From Flavobacteriia bacterium (lineage in GTDB: Bacteria > Bacteroidota > Bacteroidia > Flavobacteriales_D > Crocinitomicaceae), in the NCBI GenBank assembly GCA_947463445.1, contig CANHRS010000018.1, positions 1 to 39,019 on the forward strand: a stretch of DNA of 39,019 nucleotides, read 5' to 3'. Position numbers and translations under genes: made by a program. The notes beneath the pieces were generated by a model. The model was not told where the DNA came from. It saw only the letters and a list, made by a program, of their open reading frames with translations, and ran no database searches. This document shows, one piece after another, positions 1 through 7,649 of this stretch (position 1 is its first letter; every line of letters begins with the position of its first letter).

Positions 1-1
1 A

Positions 2-1054
2 TTTGATAGAGGATATTTATCTCCATACTTTGTTACAAATGCGGATAAAATGATTGTAGAAATGGAGAATCCATTAGTACTTATCTACGAGAAAAAGATT
101 TCTAACATGAAAGAATTACTTCCAATTTTGGAACCAGTAGTTCAATCTGGTAAAGCACTATTAATTATTGCAGAAGACATTGATGGTGAAGCACTTTCTA
201 CGTTAGTAGTAAACAGAATTCGTGGTTCATTAAAAATTGCTGCTGTTAAAGCACCAGGTTTTGGAGATCGCAGAAAAGCAATGTTAGAAGATATCGCTAT
301 TTTAACAGGTGGTCAAGTTATTTCTGAAGAAAGAGGATATACGCTTGAAGCCGCAACATTGGATATGTTAGGAACTGCTGAAAAAATTGAAATTGATAAA
401 GACAATACAACCGTTATCAATGGGGCAGGAAATAAAGAAGCTATTGCATCTCGTGTTGGTCAAATCCGAGCGCAAATTGAAACAACTACTTCTGAGTACG
501 ACAAAGAAAAATTACAAGAGCGTTTAGCTAAATTAGCTGGTGGAGTTGCTGTTCTTTATGTTGGTGCAGCTACAGAAGTTGAAATGAAAGAGAAGAAAGA
601 CCGTGTAGATGATGCTTTGGCTGCAACAAGAGCTGCTGTTGAAGAAGGTATCATACCTGGTGGAGGTGTTGGGTTCATTCGTGCAATTGAAGCCTTAGAA
701 ACGTTAAAAGGCATCAATGAAGATGAAAATACTGGTATTGCAATCGTAAAACGTGCCATTGAAGAACCATTACGACAAATCGTTGCTAATGCAGGCGGAG
801 AAGGCGCGGTAATCGTTCAGAAAGTAAAAGAAGGAAAAGATGACTTTGGATACAATGCACGTACAGAAGTATATGAAAACTTATATGAAGCTGGTGTAAT
901 CGATCCAACAAAAGTTGCGCGTATTGCTATTGAAAACGCATCCTCTATTGCTGCTATGTTATTGACTACAGAGTGTGTTATTGCGGATGAAGTTGAAGAC
1001 AATGCACCAATGATGGGCGGAGGAATGCCAGGCGGAATGGGTGGCATGATGTAA
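2..1054 (+). CDS. groL: Chaperonin GroEL (60 kDa), 5' end outside window
   Basis: Large subunit of the GroEL/GroES folding chamber, an ATP-driven cytoplasmic chaperonin. The reading frame is open from base 2 and begins [17 protein letters not shown], an internal GroEL segment, so this is not the gene start. About 350 residues of a protein usually near 545 are present, covering the apical domain, the returning intermediate domain and the C-terminal equatorial domain. Family landmarks are [25 protein letters not shown], the [15 protein letters not shown] stretch and the C-terminal GGM-rich tail [12 protein letters not shown]. It stops at TAA 1052-1054 and is followed by a hairpin at 1067-1088. 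groES is expected upstream, outside the window. Identification is essentially certain; only the 5' end is missing. Confidence 0.98.
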   Translation, partial: FDRGYLSPYFVTNADKMIVEMENPLVLIYEKKISNMKELLPILEPVVQSGKALLIIAEDIDGEALSTLVVNRIRGSLKIAAVKAPGFGDRRKAMLEDIAILTGGQVISEERGYTLEAATLDMLGTAEKIEIDKDNTTVINGAGNKEAIASRVGQIRAQIETTTSEYDKEKLQERLAKLAGGVAVLYVGAATEVEMKEKKDRVDDALAATRAAVEEGIIPGGGVGFIRAIEALETLKGINEDENTGIAIVKRAIEEPLRQIVANAGGEGAVIVQKVKEGKDDFGYNARTEVYENLYEAGVIDPTKVARIAIENASSIAAMLLTTECVIADEVEDNAPMMGGGMPGGMGGMM

Positions 1055-1066
1055 ACCTGGATTTAT

Positions 1067-1088
1067 AGGGTTGAGTTTTCTCAACCCT
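1067..1088 (+). terminator. Hairpin terminator after groL
   Basis: A perfect 9-bp stem (AGGGTTGAG / CTCAACCCT) closes a TTTT loop 12 bases after the groL stop codon. The run of T after it is short (TTTCTC), so it may act with the second hairpin at 1141-1168. Confidence 0.75.
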
Positions 1089-1140
1089 TTCTCATCCTTT
1101 CTTCCCTACTCGATAGGATAGAAAAAGATGTCTATATATA

Positions 1141-1168
1141 AAAAGGCTGCAATTATTTGTAGCCTTTT
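1141..1168. terminator. Bidirectional hairpin between convergent groL and the FISUMP operon
   Basis: A 12-bp stem AAAAGGCTGCAA / TTGTAGCCTTTT, with one G-T pair, closes a TTAT loop. The stem ends in T-runs on both strands (TTTT on plus, TTTTT on minus), so it could terminate transcripts from groL and from the minus-strand operon ending at 1610. Confidence 0.65.
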
Positions 1169-1270
1169 GCTATTTTAAAGGTTTTCCTTAGCTTCGACTC
1201 CGCTCAGCAGGACGGAAATAATAATCAATTTTTACATTCACTAAGTTTGACATTGTACATCAAATATTAT

Positions 1271-1553
1271 TAACCTGAGTTCGATTCTTATTATATTAAT
1301 ATTAAGACGATTAGACTTCCTCCCTTGAGAAGAGAAAATAATATTTTCGAAGAACAAACGTTAGTGGAGTGATGATTGAGGTGGGTGAATTGTAATTTTA
1401 AACTAAAGTTGATTAATGTTTTGATTTGTAAATATTTAAGTCACCTCCCTTAATCCCTCCTCCCTTCGACAGGCTCAGGGTAAACAGGTGGGAAACCAAA
1501 GATGAGAAAATAAATTACTGGTTAAAAGTAATTTAACAATCGAACTCAGTTTA
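1271..1553. repeat. Possible small mobile element bounded by inverted repeats
   Basis: CTGAGTTCGATT at 1275-1286 is matched by its exact reverse complement at 1538-1549; partial matching extends several bases to each side. The roughly 280 bases between have no open frame of note. This fits a non-autonomous (MITE-like) element or an insertion remnant, but a chance or REP-type pairing is possible. No target-site duplication was identified. Confidence 0.35.
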
Positions 1554-1609
1554 TTAAATGGTCATCCTTCGAGAGCCTCAGGATTCGAATAGTCAACGCC
1601 AATACCGAA

Positions 1610-2740
1610 TTAATCCCTGAGGCACCTAACAGACAAGCCATAAACCTTATTGTAGCCGTTGCCTCTGAACGCATTGCCATTGTTGGTGTTCAGGTTGCGG
1701 TTAAAAGCACTGTTTGTACTGGTCTCTGTAGAACTCCACCAGTTACCGTAGTTGCCAATGGTGCCGTAACCTCCAACGTTGTCGCGGTACCCGCCCGGAA
1801 GTGCCGAAAATAATGACGTATTCGTAGCGTCTGTGTTTGGGCTATTCCAGCTTGCTGTACCTACTTCTTTCATTTTACCTCCTGCTACGCTTGAGCCACC
1901 CAAATAACCTATTAAAACCGACCATTCAGCATCTGTAGGCACATGCCATCCTGTAGGACATACATTTTTATTGCCATTGGTTGTTTTACTCACTGCATAC
2001 CCATTGTATAATTTACCGTATTTAGCATTATTGGCTAAATCGTTGTCATAATAAGACCATGATCCTGTGGTTAGATTTGACCATTGGGTATTGTCTGTAA
2101 TGTTTGGTATAGCTGTTCCATCGTTATACTTTGTGACTTTTAGGTTCTCTGCCATCCATTGTTGAGTGCCTATTGTTACTGTTTTGTAGGTATTATTTTC
2201 TGCATCGGTTATATTTGGTCCAGGTTTCCCAGGGCAAGTACCTCCGGTTGTCCAAGTTGGCACTCCATCACACATCATTATACCCTGTCCATTTTCTCCC
2301 CCACTAGGTAAAACAGTTCCGCCAACAATACTTTCAGCTATTTTTGCATGAATAGCATACGGCACACTCAACAACTGGCTTGTCGTAGTTAAGGAATAAC
2401 TTGTTCCACCTGCTGGATCCGTTTCTGTTTTTACAAAGTAAGGGCCTTTTGACCAGTCAATGCTTGCAAAAACGGTGGAAGAAGCGTCTTTTGTTCCGCC
2501 ACCTATAGCGATGCTCACCAACCCATTGTCATTCGAAGTAGGTTTGTGTGTTTCCACATATACAGCATTTCCATTTTCAGAACCTTGCAACAAACTAATT
2601 TTCATCCCTATTGGTTTGTTAACTACAAGTGCATTATTTGACCCTCGAACTACTGCTTGATAACTAAAACTTTGTGGTGCTTGCGCCCATAAATTTGCGG
2701 TGATTAATACCGCTGATAAAACTGTAAAAATTTTGTTCAT
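1610..2740 (-). CDS. Secreted FISUMP-domain protein
   Basis: Predicted exported protein of 376 residues with unknown molecular function. Residues 1-19 form a signal peptide (short charged N-terminus, hydrophobic core, AQA-type cleavage region). Residues about 20-140 look like the N-terminal beta-rich module often found in such flavobacterial proteins (QSFSYQAVVRGSNN; LLSVPYAIHAK). From about residue 180 to the end is a FISUMP domain (TIGR02145 type): GTQQWMAENLKVTKYNDG, CPTGWHVPTDAEWSVL, LPGGYRDNVGGY, WWSSTET, ending GLSVRCLRD. I see no T9SS C-terminal sorting domain, so it may be periplasmic or leave by another route. It begins 2 bases after the stop of the upstream T9SS gene and is the distal gene of a two-gene operon. 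The family is clear; the function is not known. Confidence 0.9.
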   Translation of the reverse strand: MNKIFTVLSAVLITANLWAQAPQSFSYQAVVRGSNNALVVNKPIGMKISLLQGSENGNAVYVETHKPTSNDNGLVSIAIGGGTKDASSTVFASIDWSKGPYFVKTETDPAGGTSYSLTTTSQLLSVPYAIHAKIAESIVGGTVLPSGGENGQGIMMCDGVPTWTTGGTCPGKPGPNITDAENNTYKTVTIGTQQWMAENLKVTKYNDGTAIPNITDNTQWSNLTTGSWSYYDNDLANNAKYGKLYNGYAVSKTTNGNKNVCPTGWHVPTDAEWSVLIGYLGGSSVAGGKMKEVGTASWNSPNTDATNTSLFSALPGGYRDNVGGYGTIGNYGNWWSSTETSTNSAFNRNLNTNNGNAFRGNGYNKVYGLSVRCLRD

Positions 2741-2742
2741 AC

Positions 2743-3216
2743 TTACTGATTTTTAATGATTTTAAACGTTTGTACTTTTTTACCCTCGTTGTGAACCTCC
2801 ACGAAATAGGTTGCTACTGGCAATTGTTTCATATCGATGGTAGTTTCTTCTGAAAGCATCGATGCTTCCGAAATTACTTTTCCTTCCAAATCAATTAGCT
2901 TATAAGCTAACTTTTCTTGTTTGTAATTACCAACGCGCAGGTTTAGGTTTTCCGTTGTAGGATTTGGAAAAGCATTCAACATAAAGTTAAATTTGTTTTC
3001 CTCTAAACTCAAGGTAGAAATTTCAAACGCGTGTTGCACTCCTTGACTCACCGAGCCAGAAGTATTAGAAACACTTTGATAGGCGACTTGTCCGATGGAA
3101 TAGCTTATCGATCCAGAATTATTCGAAACAGATCCTCCAGAAGCAACTACAGAAGTTTGTCCATAAGAAACGATCCCTGTAAGTATAGATAAAAATGTGA
3201 TAAGGTGTTTTTTCAT
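2743..3216 (-). CDS. Very short T9SS-targeted secreted protein
   Basis: A 157-residue exported protein. Residues 1-20 are a signal peptide ending SYGQ. Residues about 21-68 form a Ser/Gly-rich module (GGSVSNNSGSISYSIGQVAY, then SQGVQHAFEIS) that I recognise from many Bacteroidota cell-surface proteins just ahead of the sorting domain. Residues about 80-157 are a type A T9SS C-terminal sorting domain: AFPNPTTENLNLRV, the central LIDLEGKVI strand, and the end TYFVEVHNEGKKVQTFKIIK. There is no obvious enzymatic or binding domain, so the whole mature protein is a linker module plus export tag. It is the first gene of the operon with the FISUMP gene 2 bases downstream, which suggests joint export or assembly at the cell surface. 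The domain call is strong; the role is unknown. Confidence 0.9.
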   Translation of the reverse strand: MKKHLITFLSILTGIVSYGQTSVVASGGSVSNNSGSISYSIGQVAYQSVSNTSGSVSQGVQHAFEISTLSLEENKFNFMLNAFPNPTTENLNLRVGNYKQEKLAYKLIDLEGKVISEASMLSEETTIDMKQLPVATYFVEVHNEGKKVQTFKIIKNQ

Positions 3217-3303
3217 AACTTATTATAATTTGGATTTTACAATCCATTTAAAGTGTTTATTTTCCAATGAAATTGAAATTGAATTTTAACTTCAATACTT
3301 ATT

Positions 3304-3311
3304 CAAATATA
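3304..3311 (-). promoter_or_regulatory. Candidate -7 box for the T9SS/FISUMP operon
   Basis: On the minus strand this reads TATATTTG, matching the Bacteroidota sigma-A -7 consensus TAnnTTTG. It would give a leader of about 80 bases ahead of the ATG at 3216. No good -33 TTTG was found at the expected distance, so this rests on one box. Confidence 0.35.
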
Positions 3312-3361
3312 ATAAAATCTAAATACATCAGATTGAATGCTCTAGATAAAATAGATAAATA

Positions 3362-3482
3362 AAGACCGTTGCAAAAGTTATAGATCGAGGCGGAGTAAAA
3401 ATTTAATACCGGAGTTTACTGTTGTAAATGAGGATGTTAAATTTTTGGTTCAACGATGAGTTAAGGGTTTTGCAACGGTCTT
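3362..3482. repeat. 121-bp inverted-repeat element
   Basis: AAGACCGTTGCAAAA at 3362-3376 is repeated as its exact reverse complement at 3468-3482. Inside, a second pair (AAAAATTTAA and TTAAATTTTT) makes a nested imperfect palindrome, so the whole unit could fold as one long hairpin. It contains no gene. Size and ends fit a MITE or REP-type element; I see no second copy in the window and no clear target duplication. Confidence 0.6.
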
Positions 3483-3788
3483 AAATTTTAAATAAACCTA
3501 TATTATAATCCCAAATCACATGATCTAACTTGTACGCTAGAAAATTGTGCAGGAATACAATTCCAACAGAATTGGAGAAATGAGAATTCGTTGCTTTCTT
3601 TCGATAAACTCAAGATAAACTAACCTCAGCAACCGAATTAGAGGGATGAGTGACGAGTGACGAATTAAACCATAAAAGGCACATAAGGGAGAATTGAAAC
3701 ATTAAAATATATGTGGAATTGGGTAGAAATTAAGAACATTTAGGTCGCGGTGCGACTGTGAACCATACATGGAATATAAGGTGGGGTT

Positions 3789-3854
3789 TCGACTTCGCTC
3801 AACCTGACACCTCGACTTCGCTCTACTTGACACCTCGACTTCGCTCAACCTGAC
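3789..3854. repeat. Three tandem copies of a 23-bp unit
   Basis: TCGACTTCGCTCAACCTGAC (3789), the variant TCGACTTCGCTCTACTTGAC (3812) and the first form again (3835) repeat with a 23-bp period, joined by ACC. A related motif, TCGACTCCGCTCAGC, occurs alone at about 1194. The motif resembles dispersed REP-type sequences I associate with flavobacterial spacers. Confidence 0.8.
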
Positions 3855-3894
3855 TAGAGTTGATTAGACTTGCTAGAATTGAAATATATTAAAC

Positions 3895-3921
3895 AAAAAA
3901 ACCCGACACTAGGCCGGGTTT
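3895..3921 (-). terminator. Intrinsic terminator of ahcY
   Basis: Read on the minus strand, AAACCCG and CGGGTTT pair around a 9-base loop, followed by TTTTTTTG. It lies 24 bases past the ahcY stop codon. Classical rho-independent form. Confidence 0.85.
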
Positions 3922-3945
3922 AAAATATCTAAGAATGTTAATTTC

Positions 3946-5259
3946 TTAATATCTGTATTCGTGAGGTTTGTATGGTCCTTCAACTGCTACACCGATGTAA
4001 TCAGCTTGATCTTTTGTAAGAACATCTAATTCAACACCAATTTTTGCTAAGTGAAGACGTGCTACTTTTTCATCTAAGTGTTTTGGTAAAGTATACACTT
4101 CATTCTCATATTTATCCGAATTCAACCACAACTCGATTTGAGCTAATGTTTGGTTTGTAAATGAGTTAGACATTACAAAAGATGGGTGACCTGTAGCACA
4201 ACCTAAGTTTACTAAACGTCCTTCTGCTAACAAGATAATATCATTCCCGTTTACGTTGTATAAATCTACTTGTGGTTTGATTTCTACTTTAGAATGGCCA
4301 TAGTTTTCATTCAACCAAGCAACACTAATTTCATTATCAAAGTGACCAATGTTGCAAACGATAGCTTTATCTTTCATTTTCAAGAAATGCTCTCCAGTTA
4401 CGATGTCTTTGTTACCAGTAGTTGTAACGATGATATCTCCTAAATGAATTACGTTATTCAATTTTTTAACTTCAAATCCGTCCATTGCAGCTTGTAAAGC
4501 GCAGATAGGATCAATTTCAGTAACGATAACACGAGCACCAGCTCCTTGTAAAGAAGCAGCAGAACCTTTACCAACATCTCCGTAACCACAAACAACAGCA
4601 ACTTTACCAGCCATCATAATATCTGTAGCACGACGAATTGAATCTACTAAAGATTCTTTACATCCGTATTTGTTGTCAAATTTAGATTTAGTAACTGAGT
4701 CATTTACATTGATTGCAGGAACTAATAAAGTGCCATTTTTAACACGTTCGTGTAAACGGTGAACTCCTGTTGTAGTTTCTTCAGATAAACCTTTAATTGC
4801 ATCAGCTAATTGTGGGTAACGATCAAAAACCATGTTAGTTAAGTCACCTCCATCATCTAAGATCATGTTTAATGGTTGACTATCTGGGAAAGCATAAAGT
4901 GTTTGTTCGATACACCAATCGAACTCTTCTTCATTCATTCCTTTCCAAGCAAAAACTGGGATTCCAGCAGCAGCAATAGCCGCAGCAGCGTGATCTTGCG
5001 TAGAGAAAATATTACAAGAAGACCAAGAAACGTCCGCCCCTAATTCCACTAAAGTTTCAATCAATACAGCTGTTTGGATAGTCATGTGCAAACATCCAGC
5101 GATTCTAGCACCAGCTAAAGGCTTGGAAGCACCATATTCTTCTCTCAAAGACATTAAACCTGGCATCTCTGCTTCCGCTAATGTAATTTCTTTTCTACCC
5201 CAATCTGCTAGGGTAATGTCTTTTACTTTAAACGCTAATTTTTCTGTTGTGTTTGTCAT
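3946..5259 (-). CDS. ahcY: Adenosylhomocysteinase (S-adenosylhomocysteine hydrolase)
   Basis: Cytoplasmic NAD-dependent enzyme that splits S-adenosyl-L-homocysteine into adenosine and homocysteine, clearing the product inhibitor of SAM-dependent methyltransferases in the activated methyl cycle. At 437 residues it is of normal bacterial length. Signature 1 is [16 protein letters not shown] at about residues 81-96; the NAD-binding glycine loop [12 protein letters not shown] is at about 223-234; the substrate-site segment [16 protein letters not shown] lies between them; the C-terminus ends KPHEYRY, the conserved tail that reaches the neighbouring subunit's cofactor site. The start [21 protein letters not shown] fits the family. 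It is transcribed alone on the minus strand, with a clear terminator behind it and the dcw cluster terminator ahead of it. No SAH riboswitch was recognised upstream. Confidence 0.98.
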   Translation of the reverse strand: MTNTTEKLAFKVKDITLADWGRKEITLAEAEMPGLMSLREEYGASKPLAGARIAGCLHMTIQTAVLIETLVELGADVSWSSCNIFSTQDHAAAAIAAAGIPVFAWKGMNEEEFDWCIEQTLYAFPDSQPLNMILDDGGDLTNMVFDRYPQLADAIKGLSEETTTGVHRLHERVKNGTLLVPAINVNDSVTKSKFDNKYGCKESLVDSIRRATDIMMAGKVAVVCGYGDVGKGSAASLQGAGARVIVTEIDPICALQAAMDGFEVKKLNNVIHLGDIIVTTTGNKDIVTGEHFLKMKDKAIVCNIGHFDNEISVAWLNENYGHSKVEIKPQVDLYNVNGNDIILLAEGRLVNLGCATGHPSFVMSNSFTNQTLAQIELWLNSDKYENEVYTLPKHLDEKVARLHLAKIGVELDVLTKDQADYIGVAVEGPYKPHEYRY

Positions 5260-5374
5260 ACTAGTTTTTTTAGTACTATAAAATTACAAAAGAAGTAATG
5301 ATAAAAAAAACATTTTTACGAAAATAAAATGCGAGTTTTATAGCATTCGGATAGACAGATTGTTGGAATTAAAA

Positions 5375-5395
5375 AAACCACCCAAAAGGTGGTTT
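5375..5395 (-). terminator. Intrinsic terminator closing the dcw cluster
   Basis: AAACCACC / GGTGGTTT, an 8-bp stem with a 5-base loop, is followed on the minus strand by TTTTTTT counted with the stem end. It lies about 70 bases after the yqeY stop and is the first strong terminator downstream of mraZ, so it likely ends the long division/wall transcript. Confidence 0.8.
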
Positions 5396-5445
5396 AAAGT
5401 AAAAAATGATGTATTGTTTGGTCGTAATTTTTGTGTCATAGAAGG

Positions 5446-5465
5446 AGACGCAATGCATTGCGTCT
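5446..5465. repeat. 20-bp perfect palindrome abutting the yqeY stop
   Basis: AGACGCAATGCATTGCGTCT is identical to its own reverse complement and ends on the base before the yqeY stop codon. It resembles the GACGCRATGCATYGCGTC repeats I associate with Bacteroidota spacers, so it is likely a dispersed REP-type element. A second short stem (AGAGCTT/AAGCTCT, 5471-5487) follows inside the yqeY end. Confidence 0.8.
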
Positions 5466-5921
5466 TTACGAGAGCTTTGCAAGCTCTTCTTTAGCGATTG
5501 TTGAAATTACTTTTCCGTCTGCTTTACCTGCTAATTTACCAGATAATACCCCCATTATTTTTCCAATTTCTTGCGGTGATTTAGCACCAGTTTGAGAGAT
5601 TGCAGCTAATACTTCTTGACGAACTTCATCTTCATTCATCATTTTAGGCAGGTAAACTTCCATTACTTGCGCTTCAAACAATTCATCTTTCGCTAAGTCT
5701 TCTCTATTTTGAGCAACATATACAGCATATGTTTCCATACGTTGCTTGTGTAGCTTCATGATAATTTTAATTGCAACATCATCCGAAACCTCTCCATTAC
5801 CTCCAGAAGTAGCTTCTAATAATAGTTTAGATTTAATATCTCGTAATGCTTGCAATTTTTCTTTTTCTTTAGCTAACATCGCATTTTTGATGTCCGAAGA
5901 AATTTGTTCCATAAACCCCAT
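5466..5921 (-). CDS. yqeY: GatB/YqeY domain protein
   Basis: A 151-residue cytoplasmic protein of the GatB/YqeY family, related to the C-terminal tRNA-binding region of the GatB amidotransferase subunit. The role of stand-alone members is not established; a link to tRNA-dependent amidation is inferred from the domain. Visible features: helical N-terminus MEQISSDIKNAMLAKEKEKL, QALRDIKSKLLLEAT, YLPKMMNEDEVRQEV, SPQEIGKIMGVLSGKLAGKADG and VISTIAKEELAKL, all typical. I place the start at ATG 5921 (MGFMEQIS), which lines up with the usual MSLxxQI start; an in-frame TTG two codons earlier (5927) would overlap the ftsZ stop. It is the last gene of the dcw operon, with only 2 bases between it and ftsZ, and a terminator follows. 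Confidence 0.93.
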   Translation of the reverse strand: MGFMEQISSDIKNAMLAKEKEKLQALRDIKSKLLLEATSGGNGEVSDDVAIKIIMKLHKQRMETYAVYVAQNREDLAKDELFEAQVMEVYLPKMMNEDEVRQEVLAAISQTGAKSPQEIGKIMGVLSGKLAGKADGKVISTIAKEELAKLS

Positions 5922-5923
5922 AA

Positions 5924-7555
5924 TCAATCTACGTTATCGTGTAAAAAAGAATTGTTACTTCTTAAAGAAATATTATCTCCATTTCCAGAAACACCATAAC
6001 GAGAAACCGAATTTTCCACACTTGGTTTAGACTGATCTAATTGAATATTTCTTCTTTCATAAGCTGGTTCTTTTTCTAATTGTGTTAAACCGTCTGCTTT
6101 TTTAAGTTTTTGTGTATAGGCATTTAAACGCTCCATACGTTCTTGTTGAATTTTCAATTGTTCCTCAGAAGTCATTGAAGATTTAGGAGCTGTTCTAATA
6201 CTATTTTCTAAAGGAACAATAGCATCATCTAATTCAAGCGTATGCACGATTTTCTCGTCTGAAACTGGAGTTTTAACTTCATTATTTGGAACTAACTCTA
6301 CTTCTTGATTTGTTGTAGTTTCTACTTCCCAAACTAAACTTACCGGTTCGGATTCTTTTTGTGGTTCAAGAGTAGGTTTAGCAGTTTCATCTACCCAATT
6401 TCTAACTGTTGATTTAACTTCTAAAGAAGGATCAACAGTTTTCAAAAAAGGTTCATTATTATTTTCAACAGATGTAGTAGGTTCAGCCTTAGGTGCTACT
6501 TCTGTCGGTTTAACTAATTGCGACGTAATTTCATTTTTTGGCTCCTCATGTAAAGGGCGAACGATCTTTTCTGGAGCCTTCTCAAAACCCGTGATAGGAG
6601 ATGAATTGAATCCAGTAGCAATTAATGTTACACTTAATTTTTCACCTAATGTTGGATCGTAACCATGACCCCAAATTACATCTGCAGAAGAACCTGCTTC
6701 ATCTTGAATAAAGTCAGTGATTTCAGTAATTTCATCCATCAACACTTCTTTATCACCGTATGTAATATTTAACAATACAAATTTTGCACCAGCAATATTA
6801 TTATCATTTAATAATGGTGAATCTAGCGCTTCAGTCACACAACGAATAGCTCTATCTTCTCCTTCTACTGCAGCAGAACCCATAATCGCAACACCAGAAT
6901 CTTTCATCACCGTGTATACGTCATTAAAGTCGACGTTTACAGAACCAGTAACTGAAATTAATTCAGCGATTCCTTTTGCAGCAACCGTCAATACATCATC
7001 CGCTTTCGAGAAAGCATTATTAATTGTAAGGTTACCTGTCATTTCACGTAGCTTCTCATTATTAATAACCAATAATGTATCCACTGCTTGACGCATTTCT
7101 TCTAAACCAAGTTCAGCTTGTTGTCTTCTTTTACGACCCTCGAAACCAAAAGGAACTGTAACAATACCAACTGTAAGAATACCTAATTCTCTTGCTACAC
7201 CTGCAATTACAGGAGCTGCACCAGTACCAGTACCACCACCCATTCCAGCAGTAACGAAAACCATTTTTGTATTTTCGCCTAGAACAGATCTAATTTCATC
7301 AATATTCTCAATTGCTGCATTTTTACCAATCTCTGGAATTGCACCTGCACCATTACCTTCTGTTAAGGATGCACCCAATTGAATTTTGTAAGGAACTGCG
7401 GAGATATCTAACGCTTGTTTGTCAGTATTACAAACAATAAAATCTACTCCTTTAATCCCGAGATTATACATGTGATTAACAGCGTTGCTTCCGCCGCCAC
7501 CAACTCCGATAACTTTAATGATAGATGAAATGTTTTTTGGTAAATCGAATTCCAT
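5924..7555 (-). CDS. ftsZ: Cell division GTPase FtsZ
   Basis: Tubulin-like GTPase that polymerises into the cytokinetic Z ring. The protein has 543 residues, longer than the E. coli form because of an extended C-terminal linker. Nucleotide-binding motifs are GVGGGGSNAVNHM (residues 17-29) and the tubulin signature GGGTGTG (106-112), with NTDKQALD (43-50) and the T7 loop NVDFNDVYTVM. After about residue 320 comes a Glu/Pro/Thr-rich unstructured linker. The usual C-terminal partner-binding peptide appears as KEPAYERR at about 492-499, followed by a further 40 or so residues ending LRSNNSFLHDNVD, a tail I associate with flavobacterial FtsZ. The gene is separated from ftsA by 94 bases containing two hairpins. 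The TGA stop overlaps the extreme 5' region of yqeY. Confidence 0.98.
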   Translation of the reverse strand: MEFDLPKNISSIIKVIGVGGGGSNAVNHMYNLGIKGVDFIVCNTDKQALDISAVPYKIQLGASLTEGNGAGAIPEIGKNAAIENIDEIRSVLGENTKMVFVTAGMGGGTGTGAAPVIAGVARELGILTVGIVTVPFGFEGRKRRQQAELGLEEMRQAVDTLLVINNEKLREMTGNLTINNAFSKADDVLTVAAKGIAELISVTGSVNVDFNDVYTVMKDSGVAIMGSAAVEGEDRAIRCVTEALDSPLLNDNNIAGAKFVLLNITYGDKEVLMDEITEITDFIQDEAGSSADVIWGHGYDPTLGEKLSVTLIATGFNSSPITGFEKAPEKIVRPLHEEPKNEITSQLVKPTEVAPKAEPTTSVENNNEPFLKTVDPSLEVKSTVRNWVDETAKPTLEPQKESEPVSLVWEVETTTNQEVELVPNNEVKTPVSDEKIVHTLELDDAIVPLENSIRTAPKSSMTSEEQLKIQQERMERLNAYTQKLKKADGLTQLEKEPAYERRNIQLDQSKPSVENSVSRYGVSGNGDNISLRSNNSFLHDNVD

Positions 7556-7578
7556 TTTTTTATGTTTTTATTTTTTGA

Positions 7579-7645
7579 ATGTTGCTAAGCTAAGCAACAT
7601 TGTTTTTTTTGTTATATACTAATTGATATGTTGTAGTACAACATA
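7579..7645. promoter_or_regulatory. Two hairpins in the ftsA-ftsZ gap
   Basis: The 94-base gap holds ATGTTGCT/AGCAACAT (7579-7586 and 7593-7600, 6-base loop) and TATGTTGTA/TACAACATA (7627-7635 and 7637-7645, one-base centre). Both arms share ATGTTG. On the coding (minus) strand neither is followed by a T-run, so they are unlikely to be terminators; they may be an RNA-processing or stability signal, or an operator. Function is inferred only from position. Confidence 0.45.
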
Positions 7646-7649
7646 ACTA

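Larger units (their letters stand above)
1055..1609. other. Repeat-rich spacer between groL and FISUMP gene
   Basis: I see no coding sequence or RNA gene in these 555 bases. Besides the two hairpins after groL, the spacer holds short interspersed motifs: CTTCGACTCCGCTCAGC at 1192-1208, CCCTTCGACAGGCTCAGGG at 1462-1480 and an imperfect hairpin ATCCTTCGAGAGCCTCAGGA at 1564-1583. A pair of inverted 12-mers (CTGAGTTCGATT at 1275-1286 and AATCGAACTCAG at 1538-1549) bounds most of it. The hairpin at 1564-1584 could also serve as a terminator for the minus-strand operon. Confidence 0.6.
3217..3945. other. 729-bp spacer between ahcY and the T9SS operon
   Basis: No protein or RNA gene is visible. From left to right it holds a candidate promoter for the T9SS gene (3304-3311), the 121-bp inverted-repeat element (3362-3482), a small GTCGC/GCGAC hairpin at 3744-3756, a 23-bp unit repeated three times (3789-3854) and the ahcY terminator (3895-3921). 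The rest is unstructured AT-rich sequence. Confidence 0.65.

Noticed and set aside
556-1047. Two minus-strand open frames opposite groL
   Set aside because: Shadows of groL codon usage, with no family resemblance.
3789-3854. 23-bp triple repeat as a CRISPR or a protein-coding repeat
   Set aside because: Only three units, joined without unique spacers, and no open frame runs through them.
5260-5340. SAH or SAM riboswitch ahead of ahcY
   Set aside because: The leader is a short AT-rich stretch with no pairing pattern of a known riboswitch class.
7579-7610. ftsA-ftsZ gap hairpin as an intrinsic terminator
   Set aside because: The T-run lies on the plus strand side only; all nearby genes are on the minus strand, so it cannot stop their transcription in the classical way.
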